DNA from: Neodiprion pinetum
Lineage: Eukaryota > Arthropoda > Insecta > Hymenoptera > Diprionidae
Length of the DNA: 64,000 nt
Direction of reading: 5' to 3'
Assembly (NCBI RefSeq): GCF_021155775.2
Contig: NC_060235.2
Span: forward strand, 33,210,607-33,274,606
Shown here: one piece after another, positions 48,125 to 61,633 of the stretch
Position numbering within the stretch: position 1 is the first letter of the stretch
How the letters are laid out: the number at the start of each line of letters is the position of its first letter
The notes under the pieces: model-generated
Seen by the model: the letters and a program-made list of their open reading frames with translations, nothing else
What the model was told of the DNA's origin: nothing
The model's database searches: none
Program-made: the position numbers and the translations under genes

Positions 48125-51100
48125 TTAATTTTTCGCTCCATCATATCAAATGTTATACTCTTTTTCCATTTCTCGAAGTAATACAACATCGTGGGTATAA
48201 AGCGAATTAATCTATGCTTGGAATTTGTTTAATGAATAGGCAACAGGATTTTCACACGAATAAGCAATTGCCGCAATATCAGGAAGTATAATTACACGTA
48301 ATGTTATCCGTGCACTTTCATTACATTGTAATTATATACCGATTACAGTCTTCAATAACGTTTCAGTTTTTTTTTTTTACCATTTAAGGGTGGAAGTGAA
48401 GAGCCGGAAAACAATTGAAACTTTCAGTTTTTCGCGTACTTTATACATTATAAGGCTCTTGATGATACCGAGTTGTTATCTGTGTGCTGATACACAGCTG
48501 CGGATAATGATTCGTGCAAATGTTAAATTGACGCGTAAATTTTTTTTTTGTTTTTTAAATACTCAACCAATTTACATCCCGTCTACTAATTGCAGCATCA
48601 ATTCGCATCAATTCTCTTCTATAAGCGATACGGCATGTGCTGAACAGTATATTCAATACGGAAATACCAACAAAGTTGTATATAGTTTTTCTTTCAAATA
48701 AAAAAATTGTCAATTTGCACGTTATCATATTGAAATAGAACGAAATTTACGTTCAGTGTCAAATGAATAATTTCAAACTCGCGGTGTAACGTAGTAATTC
48801 TATGTTATTCGAGTTGAGGCATTATATTTCAACACATAGTTTTTTTCATACCAACAGTATAACGCTAATTGTGCGTATCTATTATATAGACTCCACTTCA
48901 CGAGTAGCTATATTTATTTCTATGTCAAATGTACCGTTAGTGTGCTAGATAAAAACTAAAACAAGCACAGAAGAAGGAAAAAAAAAAAAACAGGAATAAA
49001 AAATAAAAATTGTACGCAGAATATACGACTAGAGTTACAGGGATATAAAAGTTACGGAAGTGAGAAATTATCTACCGGTCTTCACTGCAAAATACTGATG
49101 TTAAAAATACCGAGTTGCCTTATTGATAAAATACGAGATACCTAAAAGTCGTGCAATTCAATGTCTTCTTAGAATTTAAGATAACTAGGATAACTCGGAA
49201 TGTTTGCGCGATTAGTAGTTTCATATCGAACTTTGAGAAGCTGCATTACGCATCAATATCTAATGGCGAAAAGCATACACGAACGTAAAATATGTAGATA
49301 TATACGCGTGGGTAAAACACTGCAGGTCAGTTATTTGCTCGATAGTATTGAGCTTCTTCGCTAATTGTTGACATTTTATCTTTAATCTGTATGCAAGTGA
49401 GGTGAATCAACTTTGTATATAAGTAAAATACGAATACATATAAAGTTATATAACGTGGATATACGAGGATCGCGCTCGACGAATGAGGCGATTAAACAGC
49501 GAGAGTGAATGAAGCGGAGGCAGAGGGAAAAAGAATTTGAAAAAAAAGGAGAAAAAACAAGAACCGAAAGAAGAGGAATAAAAAAGGGGAAAGAATCGTC
49601 AAAGGCGGTCGAGTCAGCTGACGACACTCTTGCGTTATAAACTATAATATATCTACGCGGTTACACCGAACTTTGCGCAAAACGAGAGACCCGGGAGTTC
49701 TAGGGGTAGCATTTGATAATAATGTAAAGATAAGTATTCAAAATTTCAAAAATTTTTACATAGTTTTAAGGAGTGTCATGAGTTTCCCTGTATATGCAGT
49801 ATCGCACAGGTATGGAATTACTGCCTACCTTGATCGACGATCATTTGATCATGCTCGTTTAGTAATCTCGGGACGTCTGACAGGCAGACTTGTACGCCGG
49901 TATCAGTGACAGCTTCTAATTGAAAATTGATCTCTGTGTTGCAATCGATAGTATATATTTTTTTTTCACACAGTTGCGTATAAATTTTTCATATTATTAT
50001 TACCATTATTGTTTCTTCGGAGTAATTTTATTGGAATTTAGACGCGTTGTCTGTCAGAGGTTCGATTTGGGCTCTAATCTTTGGGAATCGGAGTAACTTG
50101 TCGAATCTGTGAATACACATAGGGGGATTTGAATCCGGGTAAAAATTATAAATGACTAAGTCGAAATGAGTGACTAAGAATTTTTTCGGTAAACGAAATC
50201 AATCTTATCGTTTATACATACACGCGAGAAGCTTACACGTGTAGTTTCTCGAAAAACGACACGTGCAAATTACATCCGAATCGATTTAGCGATTCGCCTG
50301 AAGTTCTGCCTCCCCCCCAAAAAAATTAGACGAGTCTCACATGCGACATCTTCTTCCAACATTATTTTCAAACTTTTTTTATCCTGCCAGAACTTGTTTC
50401 CTAGGTGATTTTCAATATTTGTTCTTAATCCAACGTTTTGTGCGATGGCAAATGTATACGGCATTCCATTTACTAATGATCGTGTATCAAAACGAGTTTT
50501 ATAGCCAAATAAACTGACATTTTTGATCCGATTTTTCTACGTACTTATACACAAGAATATTATCGCTATCGTACAAATGGTGAAGGCCCCGAGTAAAGTT
50601 AACGAGCTGCAATCGCTGTAACCAGAAAATGCTGTACTCGTGAGATATAAAGAATTATTAAATGAATATTCGGCCGCAGTAATTGGAAGATGAATATATA
50701 TACATATATATGTATATACATGACCGAGTGTACGAAATTCGTTATCATCGGGAAATAATTATCGTACACTCAGTCACTGAGCGGTGAATCGTACTTTTCA
50801 CCATTTATAATTCATCCTCTAAAACGCAGAAATAGGAAATTCCATGGGAAGTTGTTTTCATTTGTGTTATAAACGTGAAAAATTTCTCTGCTGATGCATA
50901 CTACGATATAACGACAATTTTCAACCGTTTGCAAATGTGGGATTACACTTGTTGAATGAAAAAAAAAAAAAAAAAAAGAAAAGAAATCGATTTCTTTGCT
51001 TATATAATACATACGTGTAATGGAATAATGTTTGTTTAACCGACTTAGCGATTTTCTCCCCCCTTTATTACAAACGTACGGATATTAATTTATTATCCTT

Positions 51101-51544
51101 GATAAATAATGTTTCAAAAAGAGATGAAGTATATATATGGAAAGGGGAAGAGGGATGAGATTAATTTTAGAGTGAGAGAAAAAGAGTACAACACCTTTTG
51201 CGGAAAATAATCTGAATAAAAGGAAAAGAAAAATCCAATTCATTTTGACACCTTGTACTTTCGCCACGTATTATATACATTTAAAAGTTTAAGAGAAACT
51301 ATACTAAGTAAGGATGACCTAAAACACGCGCGAATATTATACGTATAAATGTACACAGGCATGTGTTACATGCATATAGCGAAGCACCTTACGAACCTGA
51401 AAATATTACCCAGCTCTAAATTGATATAACGTTGTGTATGTAATATGCAGTGCAGTATAGAACAGAAATCGCGAACACGTGATATTTGACAATCGCGTCT
51501 GAAACGAGCGGCTAATGCGACGTTGGATAAGAAAATAAAGAAAG
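48125..51544. other. Spacer, no gene recognised
   Basis: AT-rich sequence with a GA-rich part at 49495-49600 and a TA palindrome near 50695-50722. Open frames here are short and without domains. Confidence 0.45.
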
Positions 51545-51565
51545 TTGGCCCCTGGTGGCTGCCGG
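51545..51565 (-). promoter_or_regulatory. CTCF-like motif
   Basis: Read on minus, the sequence is GCCACCAGGGGCC, which matches the GCCACCAGGGGGC core of the CTCF consensus except near its end. It stands out from AT-rich surroundings. Insect CTCF motifs are related but shorter, so this is only a candidate insulator site. Confidence 0.3.
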
Positions 51566-52492
51566 TGCCCCAGCACGTAAAGGAGAACCCACTTTATTCG
51601 CGGATATCCCGTTCTTCGTCGTTCCTACGAGCTGTAAAGTCACACAACAACGGTGCATCGTGATCTCATTATCTTGTTTTACCTATTAATAGTATTATTA
51701 CAGATTGTGTAACAAGGGTGAGAAGAGTCACGCATGCAGTTGTGGGAATCTCGATTTTATGGGGGAGAAAAGAAGACAAATAATAACATAAAATGCGCAA
51801 GACGAACGAAAAGGAGATTAAGAAATCACGTTCGATTGGTATTAAAGTCGCCGGCTGATGATCGCCTTATTTCATTAAACCATACGTACGGGCGTATATG
51901 CATACGTCGACTGAAAGTAGGATACTTTTTTCATTGCTGTATATTAGCGTACCGTAATATAGGTGAGTGTCCCAGTTTTATTCTCCAAACGATGGTAATA
52001 AAAAGAAGTGTCAAGAGCATGAGGAAACAAAATGATCGTTAATCGGGTTACGCTCACCTCAAATTTCTAAAAATGAAGAAATAATAGGCGTATGTATAAC
52101 GGTGGGAAAGAGAGCGCTTGTTACACGCTGTGAAGTATTTTGGCGAATCAAGGGACGACGGTGATATTCGCGCACTTTGACGATAGTTGAGAGACACGCG
52201 ACGATTCTCGCAACTTATCGTTAGGCTCCGAAAGCCGGAAGATGTAGGCGGCGTTCTGTGTCTGCGATATAGAAGCATGGAAGAAGCTGACGCGTCCGTC
52301 AGACAAAATGAGTTAATACCAGATCAAGTCGCTAATTAAGTTTTTAATTTTCAACGTTTCAACCATGAAATCTTCAGGTTGAACCAAGCGAAGAAATTTA
52401 GCATCCGCACTTTTCTCAACTTTTCGACAATATTAAAACTAATATCGCGGACGTTCGTTAATAAAAATACACTTGTTATCGCTTATCCGTAA

Positions 52493-52553
52493 TAATTACG
52501 TGATAATTATAAGGGTTATAAAATAATTACGTGATAATCATAAGGGTTTTAAA
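52493..52553. repeat. 31-bp direct duplication
   Basis: Two copies of TAATTACGTGATAATNATAA then GGGTT, with a 31-base period. Confidence 0.85.
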
Positions 52554-52892
52554 CGCTCGTTGTGCATGACGAATCGAATATTTCAGCCGAACTTTCGAAA
52601 ATTTCTGCACTTTAGAATTGCATTTTTTTTTTTTGCAAGAAACGATTTCGTTTCGGTTTTGTATTAAAGGTACACTGCAGTGTTTAAGAGAGTTCATTTC
52701 CATCTTCTTATTTTCTTTCAATTCATTCATTTTTTTCAAGTTATCATACATTTCGGTGACTCGTTTGTCGGGATTAACTTTCCGCACGTTATCGTAAGTT
52801 AAGCCTGTCGATTCACTCACGCTTTCGTTCATTCGTTGATCGTGTATATACCAAAAACGATGACAGATATACGCGTGTTTGAAACCAACTGC
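52527..52892 (-). CDS. Hypothetical charged exon
   Basis: A minus-strand frame of about 120 codons follows an acceptor-like TTGTGTGCTGCAG and ends at a stop near 52527. It is rich in Lys, Asn, Glu and Met (TEMYDNLKKMNELKENKKME) and could form a short helix. There is no recognised domain and no upstream exon was found. It overlaps a direct DNA duplication at its 3' end. Chance is a fair alternative in such AT-rich DNA. Confidence 0.2.
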   Translation of the reverse strand, partial: AVGFKHAYICHRFWYIHDQRMNESVSESTGLTYDNVRKVNPDKRVTEMYDNLKKMNELKENKKMEMNSLKHCSVPLIQNRNEIVSCKKKKCNSKVQKFSKVRLKYSIRHAQRAFKTLMIIT

Positions 52893-55320
52893 AGCACACA
52901 ATGGTTAAATTCACTGACGGATACGTGGTAGAGAAATGTAGGAAAGAATTGGAAAATGCATCTTACCTGCATATCCGGTGCAAAGGTGTCAACACGGAAC
53001 GAACAACATATCTGATATCAAGTAATCCACGATTGAAACAGAAAACTGCAGATCATACTATACAGACGTATCCTGTATAATAAAACAGGTGTTTAGGATG
53101 CGGATATGTGTATATGATATATATATGATATATATATATATATATGCTTATGCTTTTCAACGGTTATGATTTGCAAATCGCTAAATCGATCGATACTATA
53201 AAGATAACGAAGAGCCGGCCACGAAACGAACTGAGCTTATGCTGGGCCCACCGCGGGTCTTATATATCACGAAAGACATCCCGGTGATGCGTTCTTTGTC
53301 GGCCATCGGCTCCCCCTCCTCTCTCTCCCTCTCTCTGAAACCTCCCCCACCCTCACACTCATTATACCGTCGCCCCGACGGTCTTATCCGTATCCCAAAC
53401 GTGATACTGGACACCGAAAGACGAGGGTACATTTCCCGGGTGGATCTGAAATTTTGGGGCCCGATATTCTTCGCGTCTGTAAGAAGTTTACAATTAGTCC
53501 AAAAACTGCTGTGCTGCCGCCGGCGAGTATGTGTATTGTTACTTATTACTAGACAGTCGTCGTATATCGAGTATTTATGAAATTATATTACACACTGAGA
53601 GCAATTTTTAGCTTTAGTTACCGCTCACTCCTTAACTACTTCCACTTTTTACCAAAATCGAAAAATATAGTTCTAGGTAGAAAATGAAAATTAGTTTTCT
53701 AGCTGTTACCGGAAAGTCTAGTATCCGTTACTATTCTTTCTTGTTACGATCGCTGTTGCTATATTTTCTTGTAACTCTCGCGAAAATTTATTCCTTGTGC
53801 AACAATAAACTGTCGTTAAAGCCTTGTTTAACTACGAAAGTAGAGTAAACCGAAGAAACTAATTTTGCATTGCAATTACCAAAAAAGGATCGACGATAGC
53901 ACAAAATGATTACGCGTACCTCGTTTTTCGTAATTCTAACAATATTCAAACACTGTTTTTAACGATACCTGTTTTACTCAATTTTTCTACTTACTGTAAG
54001 AAATGAAATTTTTCTCAGTGCAGGTATTATTGAATTACGAAGACTCGCTTTAAAAATGAAAAAGAGATGATAATAGAGATGCTTCATTTCAAAATCTAAT
54101 AGATTCGTTAGATTTCGTTCTACGATAAACTAAACTGATTTAATTTTGGAGTAAACCGAAAATGTAGTTTTGACAAGTTTAAGTAGGCTAACAAGAAATA
54201 GTGGTTTGTGCCAAATTTTTTTTTGCAATTCAAGCAATATTTGAACGGTTATCGTAACGGTACCGATTTCGCTAGAATTTTTTGTTGACTTGTGTAGTGT
54301 TCTTTTACCGAGCACTCATTTTTTTCACCGTGCTTCACCATCTTTGTTGTTATTCCTCGTTTGATTGAAAGGGAATACTTGTAATAATTGTTTACGAAAA
54401 AAAAGTGAAGAAATTCATGACTTTCTGTATTTAAGCACTTTAAAAACTAAATAATTATTATCGATGATAGCGCTTCATATTAATGATGAAAATCGAAATA
54501 TTGCATATGTGCAGACAGAAGTTTTATCGACCTCTTTGGATTTATTTTAATCAATACATCGTCCATCTTCTAATTTTTAGTACTCTATCGCTCGAAAAGA
54601 AAAAAAAAATAAGGTCAATGGCTTATAGGTAAAAGGATATTTCAGGATTTTGAGAAAATTTTCAATTTTGATGTTCAGGCTCAAAAATCCGTGAAAAATT
54701 AGCGTTAGCGCAAAAATATAAAAATTCGTTTTTCATCAAGTGCGACTCTTATTTTACCCTCAATTCGATATTTTTGAGATATATATGATATTCTGCGTAG
54801 TATCAATCAAGATCAAAACCTGAAATCATAGATTCGCTCCAAAACTTTTTGCGTTGTATAAAAGTACAGGTTGAAATATAGATTCCCCAATTTGAAAAAC
54901 CCATATTCTGACGGTAACAAATGTCAAATTGGGCGAATGATAGGCCGCAAACCATGAAAAATGTTATTTCCTCTGAGAAATAATGAATGTTTTGTTTTTC
55001 GGCGAGTTTTTAACATTTAAGAGATAACAACAACAGTAGATTGTGCATCAAGGTGTCAAAGTAGTCCGTTTTACCTTTTTTACGAAAAAGACTTTGCCTC
55101 CACGATATACATGATACTTGTCGTAACGAAAGTGTTGTTATTCAGAAGTTTTTTTTTATGCTGTGTTGTGATGTTGTTTTTGTACTGTCAGAGAAACGAC
55201 TACTTAACGCAGGTTAAAAAGGATGCGCAAACCATACTAGTGTTACATAAAACAAGCGGCTTTAGGCTGACCGTGAACCAGCCCTCGAACTTCCCGTTTT
55301 CACACCGCAGGTTCCAAGTT
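52893..55320. other. Spacer, no gene recognised
   Basis: Contains a TA microsatellite at 53108-53145. The moderately GC-rich stretch at 53210-53470 is open on plus (113 codons, 53239-53580) and minus, without a known domain. The remainder is AT-rich. Confidence 0.4.
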
Positions 55321-55665
55321 CACGTAACAAAAAAATATCAACATCCGATTCGAATTTCGAACTACAAATTAAAGATTCGTAATCGACGGTTAAAAATCCC
55401 TTGGATGCCATATTACATGAAAATATCACGATTTTTATCATTTTGAAACACTAAAGTGGATCCACCATTGTAAATTATGAAATTCTGACCTTGGATTCAT
55501 AATCGGTGACCCAAAACACCTCCGCTTATTAATTTCTACCAAAATCCAAATAATTTTAGGTTTTTGGTTTCTGCCATATCGGATTCGCCATTTTGGATAT
55601 TGCAAATCTGATCTCAGATTCGTGATCAGCGATATCAAAAACCTTGCGAAACTTCTCATCTCGAA
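55321..55665. repeat. Tandem repeat, about 120-124 bp period
   Basis: The phrase AGATTCGTAATC or its variants GGATTCATAATC and AGATTCGTGATC recurs at 55373, 55493 and 55617. It is followed by a GACCCAAAACACC-like run and then CCATATCGGATTCGCCATTT. Units are clearly diverged. A single related copy lies at 16.85-17.16 kb. Similar CGCCATNTTGGAT-bearing repeats are widespread in insect genomes. Confidence 0.65.
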
Positions 55666-58333
55666 ACGTTGAGATGTAGTGATTATTCAACTTTTCATTT
55701 TCGGGGTAATTACAATAAATTCCTTTTGTTCACTGAAAACAAAGAAACGGGAATTTTAAAATATACTTTAAACAAACGCAAAAGTTGTCCGATAACTCGC
55801 CAGTCTGTGACAAGATTGAGTACAATATAACTTTCGAAGCGAGCTGTAAATAAGAAACCGCAACTTTGATCTTTGGATATACTTTCCAGACAAAAATCTT
55901 TGTATCAAAGTTCCAAGTTTCTAAAAACTGAACTGAATTCTCAAGAATTGCAGCCCGAAAAGTTACGTGACACTTTACTCGATCGCTACGTGATACCTTA
56001 AACTTTTCGATTCTTCACCAGGATAATATCCAATTGTATAAATACAATTTCTACGCTGACGTGTGACTCATCACGTAATGATAAGTCTTAATTTCGCACT
56101 AATCGTCGCAGAATCTCTTTCGTGCAATTTTCGGTGTTAATAAGCAGGATGAAAAGCTTCTTATATACATGTACATTATACACGGGAAAATTCGATCTGA
56201 TTCACGCGTTCTGTCATTAGTCGTTCTTTGACTCGTCCTTTTTCATTTCATCGAGTCGAATATTCCGTGCAGGAAGAATTAGAATCGGGGAAATTTGAAA
56301 GAAAAATAAAACCGCCACCACCACCACCAACGATAATGCACTTTGATGAATATTTTCCGCTTTCCGCAGCTTTCGGCTCTCATTTCAATCAACGCCCTTA
56401 TCTCCGCTCGCAGAATCTCTTTTGCGCAATTTGTATGATATAAGGAAAGAAGTTTGCAGATGAGAGGTAAAGATTCCGCTTTCGAATATATATATATTAA
56501 CCTGAAAAAAATTTTTAGGGGTTGCCATGGTGGAGAATCGCAAATAAATTTTTTCTGTAGATTGCGCTCAGTTGATTTTTCACTTTCATACATTTCTTTA
56601 AATTTATGAAGTGTAATGAAAAATTTTTTTTTATCGCTTACATCAAACATAATATCTATCTACGTCAAATAGAAGACCCACACTTGTAATATTAAGTCTC
56701 CAGCTGATGTTTGAGAAGCGTATCTGACGACATTTTCATTATCAATTCAATCTCGTAAAATAGTTTTAATTTAACATGAACTTTTAATTTTGGAGAACAA
56801 GATTCCCGGATGATATATTGTTGTGCTACGGATCGTGATCTTTGCGTTGAATATAAATGTCAGGAAAGAAATAACATTTGAAGTGCTACAACGCGTTTCG
56901 TCACAGATTCAAAAAAATGTGAAAAAAATGATAAACCAAATGAGCGCGACGTTCCACATAACGTGGAACGCTAATCTTTTCACAGAATCTTTCTTTTAAC
57001 TTAAACAAATTTTTTAGAGGGTGCCACGGTGGAAATTCGTAAATTATTTTTTTATAAATCACCTTAATATATATATATGTATATTATAAATATATATATA
57101 TATTATCGTTATATCGAAACTCTGTAGGCTCCGTTGGTGGTGCAGGTATAATAATACGTGCCTCAACGGCGAGATCGATATTCGTTATTACAACCGCAGC
57201 TAAGAGCCAAAAAGTTTACTGCTGGAGCCGGAGCTAGGCGACTTTGAACGGCTTACGGATACGGTCGGCTGGTGCTGCGGTCTAGATACCGCTTACCTAC
57301 ATCTCGGTCCCATTACACGGAGTTAGGGATTACTTGGTGAAACCCTCTCACAGCCCGAGATCTCTAGGATCTAGACGTCCTTCCTACTGTCCTTACACCG
57401 ACTAGACCCGAATTTCTACCTATATCCTCCCCAAAAAACTCGCTAATTCTTCTCGCAAAGTCCCGTATTAAAATGCATCGCGGATGTCGCGAGACCAGAG
57501 TGATTGTACAACATTTGAAGTTTGATCAATACGAAGAGAATTATTTCTGCAGATTCACAATTAGCAATAACAAAGTTTAGGCCTTATTAATGAATTTGTT
57601 ACAGCTTATCGCCCGAGTAAGCGAAAGAATTAAGCGAATCGATTTTCCAGCAAATTGACGCAGTTTTCATTAAATTCAACGAGTAGGTATATAACATTCC
57701 TCTGCTTTCAATAATGCCACGTACGGTCTCAAACGAATATCGAACCGAGAGTCAAATACTCGTTGATAAATGGAATCTTTTCATCACACCTTCAGCGTAT
57801 TTGCGTTTAGCTGAGAAATTATGATTTGCAATTAATCCTGATGACTGCCGTTCAAGTGGAACGAGTTTTAAAAAGCCTGAGCCTCCGGTAACGTCACCGA
57901 CTTTCGGTCGTTGGTCTAAATAAACATCAGGAATGACGTCGAGCCCCTTGGAGATTCGAATGTAATAAATATATATTCTTGCATAACCGTAGAAGGCCCG
58001 AGTCAAGACATCGGTAGCAATATTCCATGAGTTATTAATAGAACTCACCAACTTTCCCCGCAGTTTACAATCAGATAATAATTGCGTTATCTTGCGCGGA
58101 TGCGGCATGCGAACTCCGGGATGACGCTTTTCCGTTCGATTGTTCAACGGCGTGCAGGTTTCAACAATAAACACGTGCGCGAGTGTGTGAAAACGACGAT
58201 CTCCATCGTGGGAGGAAAAGAAAAGAAAAGGAAACCGCGTGCGCGTATTACGAAACAGCATGTATTTATAATCACGTATAATGGTGATATAGGCATACAT
58301 AGATGAGTTGATGTTCGTTGCCATGGCGAATTT
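55666..58333. other. Spacer; possible LTR remnant at 57.12-57.5 kb
   Basis: (CCA)n lies at 56312-56330, and a TA palindrome at 57060-57105. The GC-richer block 57118-57500 has a compact, non-coding texture and ends with GTCGCGAGACCAGAGTGATT. That resembles GTCGCCAGAACAAGAGTGAT in the dispersed repeat at 28.38 kb. It may be a distant relative. No gene recognised. Confidence 0.35.
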
Positions 58334-58526
58334 TATCAAGATTTGAATTCTTTGGCTACGGTCAAAGATAGAGGGATGCACATTTGGCATTAAATTCTGT
58401 CAGGTTTATAAATCGATTGCCTGGTATGCGAGGAGGAATTCATGGAACGTCGTACGGAATAAATTGAATGCTAAATGTGTATCCGTCTATCTTTGACCGT
58501 CTGCAACGAATTCAAATCTTCGTGAT
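58334..58526. repeat. Long imperfect inverted repeat (hairpin)
   Basis: The left arm is 58334-58398 and the right arm 58457-58526. The left reads AGATTTGAATTC, ACGGTCAAAGATAGAGGGAT, GCACATTTGGCATT. The reverse complement of the right reads AGATTTGAATTC, ACGGTCAAAGATAGACGGAT, ACACATTTAGCATT. Similarity is roughly 80-85 percent over 65 bases, with a 58-base loop. It could be a small fold-back element or the template of a hairpin RNA. Confidence 0.75.
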
Positions 58527-60600
58527 GCAGGTATAACTGTCATAAGTGTGAGATATAAAGGAAATGACGAACCAGCTTCTCACATCAGTTTCAAACGATC
58601 GGGATAAAGTTCGTAATGTTATTGCATGAGTTATGCATCTTAATTTAAAAACGTTCGTTTGGTACATCGCTACTTTGATATTGCCTGAAATTAAAACAAA
58701 CTCATATTTCGCAAATTCGACTACATATTTCTACAAAGTTATTCCGAGGCTGAAAAAAATTTCCGATCAATTTTTAATTCAACGTTTCGTTACGTTACAA
58801 ATTAACTTGACTACGTATTAAACTAAGGGGCCGTTCAAGTGTTAGATAACGCTAAAACAGGGATAGGCCATTCAAAGAAACGTCATGAAATGTTACCCTA
58901 CAGTAGTAGACACTCCGGGCAAACGTTAGCTAACATTGGAAATTCGAAGCGCGTGCTCAAAGCCAACACGCCACATGTTTGAGAATAGTAAAAAAATTTC
59001 TTTAAGAGACGGCGTTAATAATGCATGAATCGTTCAGTAATGACATCTTAGCAAATGTAATGTTTATTGCATGTATTTAAGAAAAAAGACAATACGTAAT
59101 GTATTTAAGAAAAAAGACAATACGTAATGTATTTAATACACAATGAATAATGAATTCACGTTTTACTGACCGCGCTGACGTGTATTAATAATTAATAATA
59201 CCCGATATTTAATAAAGTAGGAATAAATTGATCAGGATGTGACTATAAATGGTATTTCTGCCATTCCGATCAGGTAACTAATCGATTTACCAATAAACTT
59301 TTCAAAGAGCGTTGGCTAACGTTAAAAAACAGTAGCGGGCAACACCAGAAAACGTTACCAATCGTTATCACTAGGGTTGGGGATGGAAAAATTTGTAAAA
59401 AATGCGTTAGCTAATACTCGAACTGCCCCTAACTCGAGTCTAATGACTTTAAATCGCCTCTTGGTATCGAGCCGAAGCCTTCAAGGCGTTGAACCGCGTT
59501 ACACAGACACGGCTGAACAGGTGAGCCAAGACTGCAGTTGCGATTATGCGACAAAGCTGCACAGGTGCAGGTATCCGAATGCACGCGGTGCAACACTACG
59601 CGCTTGCAAGGCTTCCCCGCGGACTTTCGTCGCCATCTTTCTCCTCCTTTTCCTTTAATCGCATTCGCATGACACTTGCCTCGCAGCGCACAAGGCGCTG
59701 ATATAATTATTTATCTTTTCGGCCGCCACACGCACGCTGTCGGTTCGGAACCGCAGCTTCCCGCCGCGGTGATTACATCATGGGAACCAACCAGCATTAT
59801 TGCTCGCTCGTGCATGCATCAGCGTCGCTGTAGGTATAAGGTAAGAGAGGCGAGCATCGGCACGATTTACAATTAGTCCAAAGCAACGTCATTAAACGGA
59901 GGATGAAAGTCGGCCGGCAAGAGTTTACTCATACTTATACAGGTGCACACGTATGTATAAACGGACCGCAATCTCTTCCGGAGGAAAGCGGAGGAAAATT
60001 ATGCATGTGCGGCGGTAGCGGTATCTCACACCATGCTTTATGTCGACCACTATGCGGTATATTCAAAGAATACCTCATGGAGGGACGGAGGAAGTAAATT
60101 CAAAAAAGGCTAGAGAAAAAAAAATGGCAAAGAACCTACGATCGCGCACATGCGTGTCGGTCGAATGGTCGTAAAAAGGTTATTCAAGTTTCACTGTACT
60201 ACTCTACATTGACGAATTAGTTCAGGCGAGGTTAATTGTGTGAACGTGGTAAAGCAAATTCGTGCAAAACTTCATATCGTACGGTATAATACGTGTACAG
60301 GATGATATTATACGAATAGAAATTTTTCAGAGGTCTCTGCAGTGGGATAAAACAACCAGTCACTTGTGAGTTGGCACCGTTTGTTGGAATGCCTTGGCGT
60401 CTAGGAATATCGCGTGCGTGAAAAGCGAGAGAAAGAAAGAGAGAGAAAAATATAGATTCATTCGGAAATCGTTGCGTCGTTGTTTTACACGGCGGCTCGA
60501 TCATTTTCGTCTCGGTTATGTGTATAATTGTTTTGTTTCACATGGCGACAAAAACCTAATGACAATTAGATAAAAAAAAAAAACCTAAAAAAAAAAAAAA
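58527..60600. other. Spacer, no gene recognised
   Basis: Includes an exact 28-bp duplication at 59073-59128 (GTATTTAAGAAAAAAGACAA then TACGTAAT) with a third partial copy. GGGGCCGTTCAAGTGTTAGA near 58827 resembles the GGGGCCGTTCA end of some insect MITEs, but its partner was not found. Open frames at 59377-60097 show no domain. Confidence 0.4.
59073..59128. repeat. Exact 28-bp tandem duplication
   Basis: Two identical 28-base units, followed by GTATTTAATACAC as a broken third. Confidence 0.9.
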
Positions 60601-61610
60601 GAAGCACGATCGAACGGGGAAGAAGTTCCGCCGCAAAGGCGTCGGATGCGACGGTCCGTGGGAAAGGGGGGTGGAGGGGGTGTAGAAAAAGAGGAGAAAG
60701 AAGGAAAGCGATGTACGTTGCGGACGTTTTTGACGTGTGGTTTTAAATTCGAACATGGGTTGTATAATCGAGGAGCACTTCCGGGGCGGGCAGGTCGAGT
60801 GACGTAATTATTAAAGTCCGAGGAGCAGAGTCCGCAACGAAAGGGGGATGGGATCGTCCGCAGTGGGCGGTGGTGCACCACTAGCAGACAACCCGAGGCC
60901 GCGAGTTCCGTGTCGCCGCACCAAGTTGCGAACGCCACCCTCGGCGCCGCAGGGGGTTGTAAAAAAAAATAGGGCATTTACGGGAGTCGGTCGGCGGATT
61001 ACGGTAATAGAACGAACGGGTGCATCGTTAGAGGAACGGAGACTGTCCGGGAGAGGAGACTCGGCGGCGGGTCGCGTAGGCGCGGCTCGACCACCGAAAC
61101 TCCGGACGTAAATGAATCTACGCACGTACCTAGTCCGCAAAACGCCGATTCCTGGCCGTACGGGCCCTCTTTCACCTCCAGCCAACCCCGGCTACACACC
61201 TTTAACACAGAATCGAGGTTTTCACGCTCTTTCTCGGCTTTTCCTCGGGTCCCCGTCGCACGCCAACCGAGTCCGCCATCTTGGGACAACTGCCAAAACA
61301 ACACGCACCCTGGCGGCGCGGCGCCACGATCAATTTTCAACCTACCGTCCTCGTCGATCCGTCGACGACGGATTCCGCGATGCTAAACCGCGGCAAGGCC
61401 TGCGCTGCAACACCCAACGCCGCCACCCTCTCTTCGCCCTCCCTCACGATCGTTGCACGCAAGCTCTCCACCCTTGGGCCAAGGAATACGGTGGTACCTA
61501 GAAAGGAGTCGCCGCTCTTGCCACTGGGGCGGCAAATCTTGCCTCTGGCACTGTATTTCAAACCGCGTTACACGGTCGGAGGGTATTCTTTCGTTTCTTG
61601 TTTTTAAATC
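60600..61610 (+). promoter_or_regulatory. GC/CpG-rich promoter-like block
   Basis: About 1 kb, much richer in CG dinucleotides than the rest of the window and open in several frames on both strands. TCCGCCATCTTGGGA at about 61270 matches the YY1/Pleiohomeotic motif (CCGCCATCTTG), a hallmark of TATA-less housekeeping promoters. An ATG at 61380 opens a Ala/Ser/Thr/Pro-rich frame (MLNRGKACAATPNAATLSSP) to 61607. That could be a first coding exon, with several possible GT donors. Direction and product are not settled. Confidence 0.4.
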
Positions 61611-61633
61611 GCAATAGGTTTACCGCGCATGTA

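Noticed and set aside
57752..58390. 212-codon minus frame with ATG
   Set aside because: Its start lies inside the left arm of the 58.33 kb hairpin, composition is unremarkable and no domain is seen. It is the longest unexplained frame, so a protein search would be worth running.
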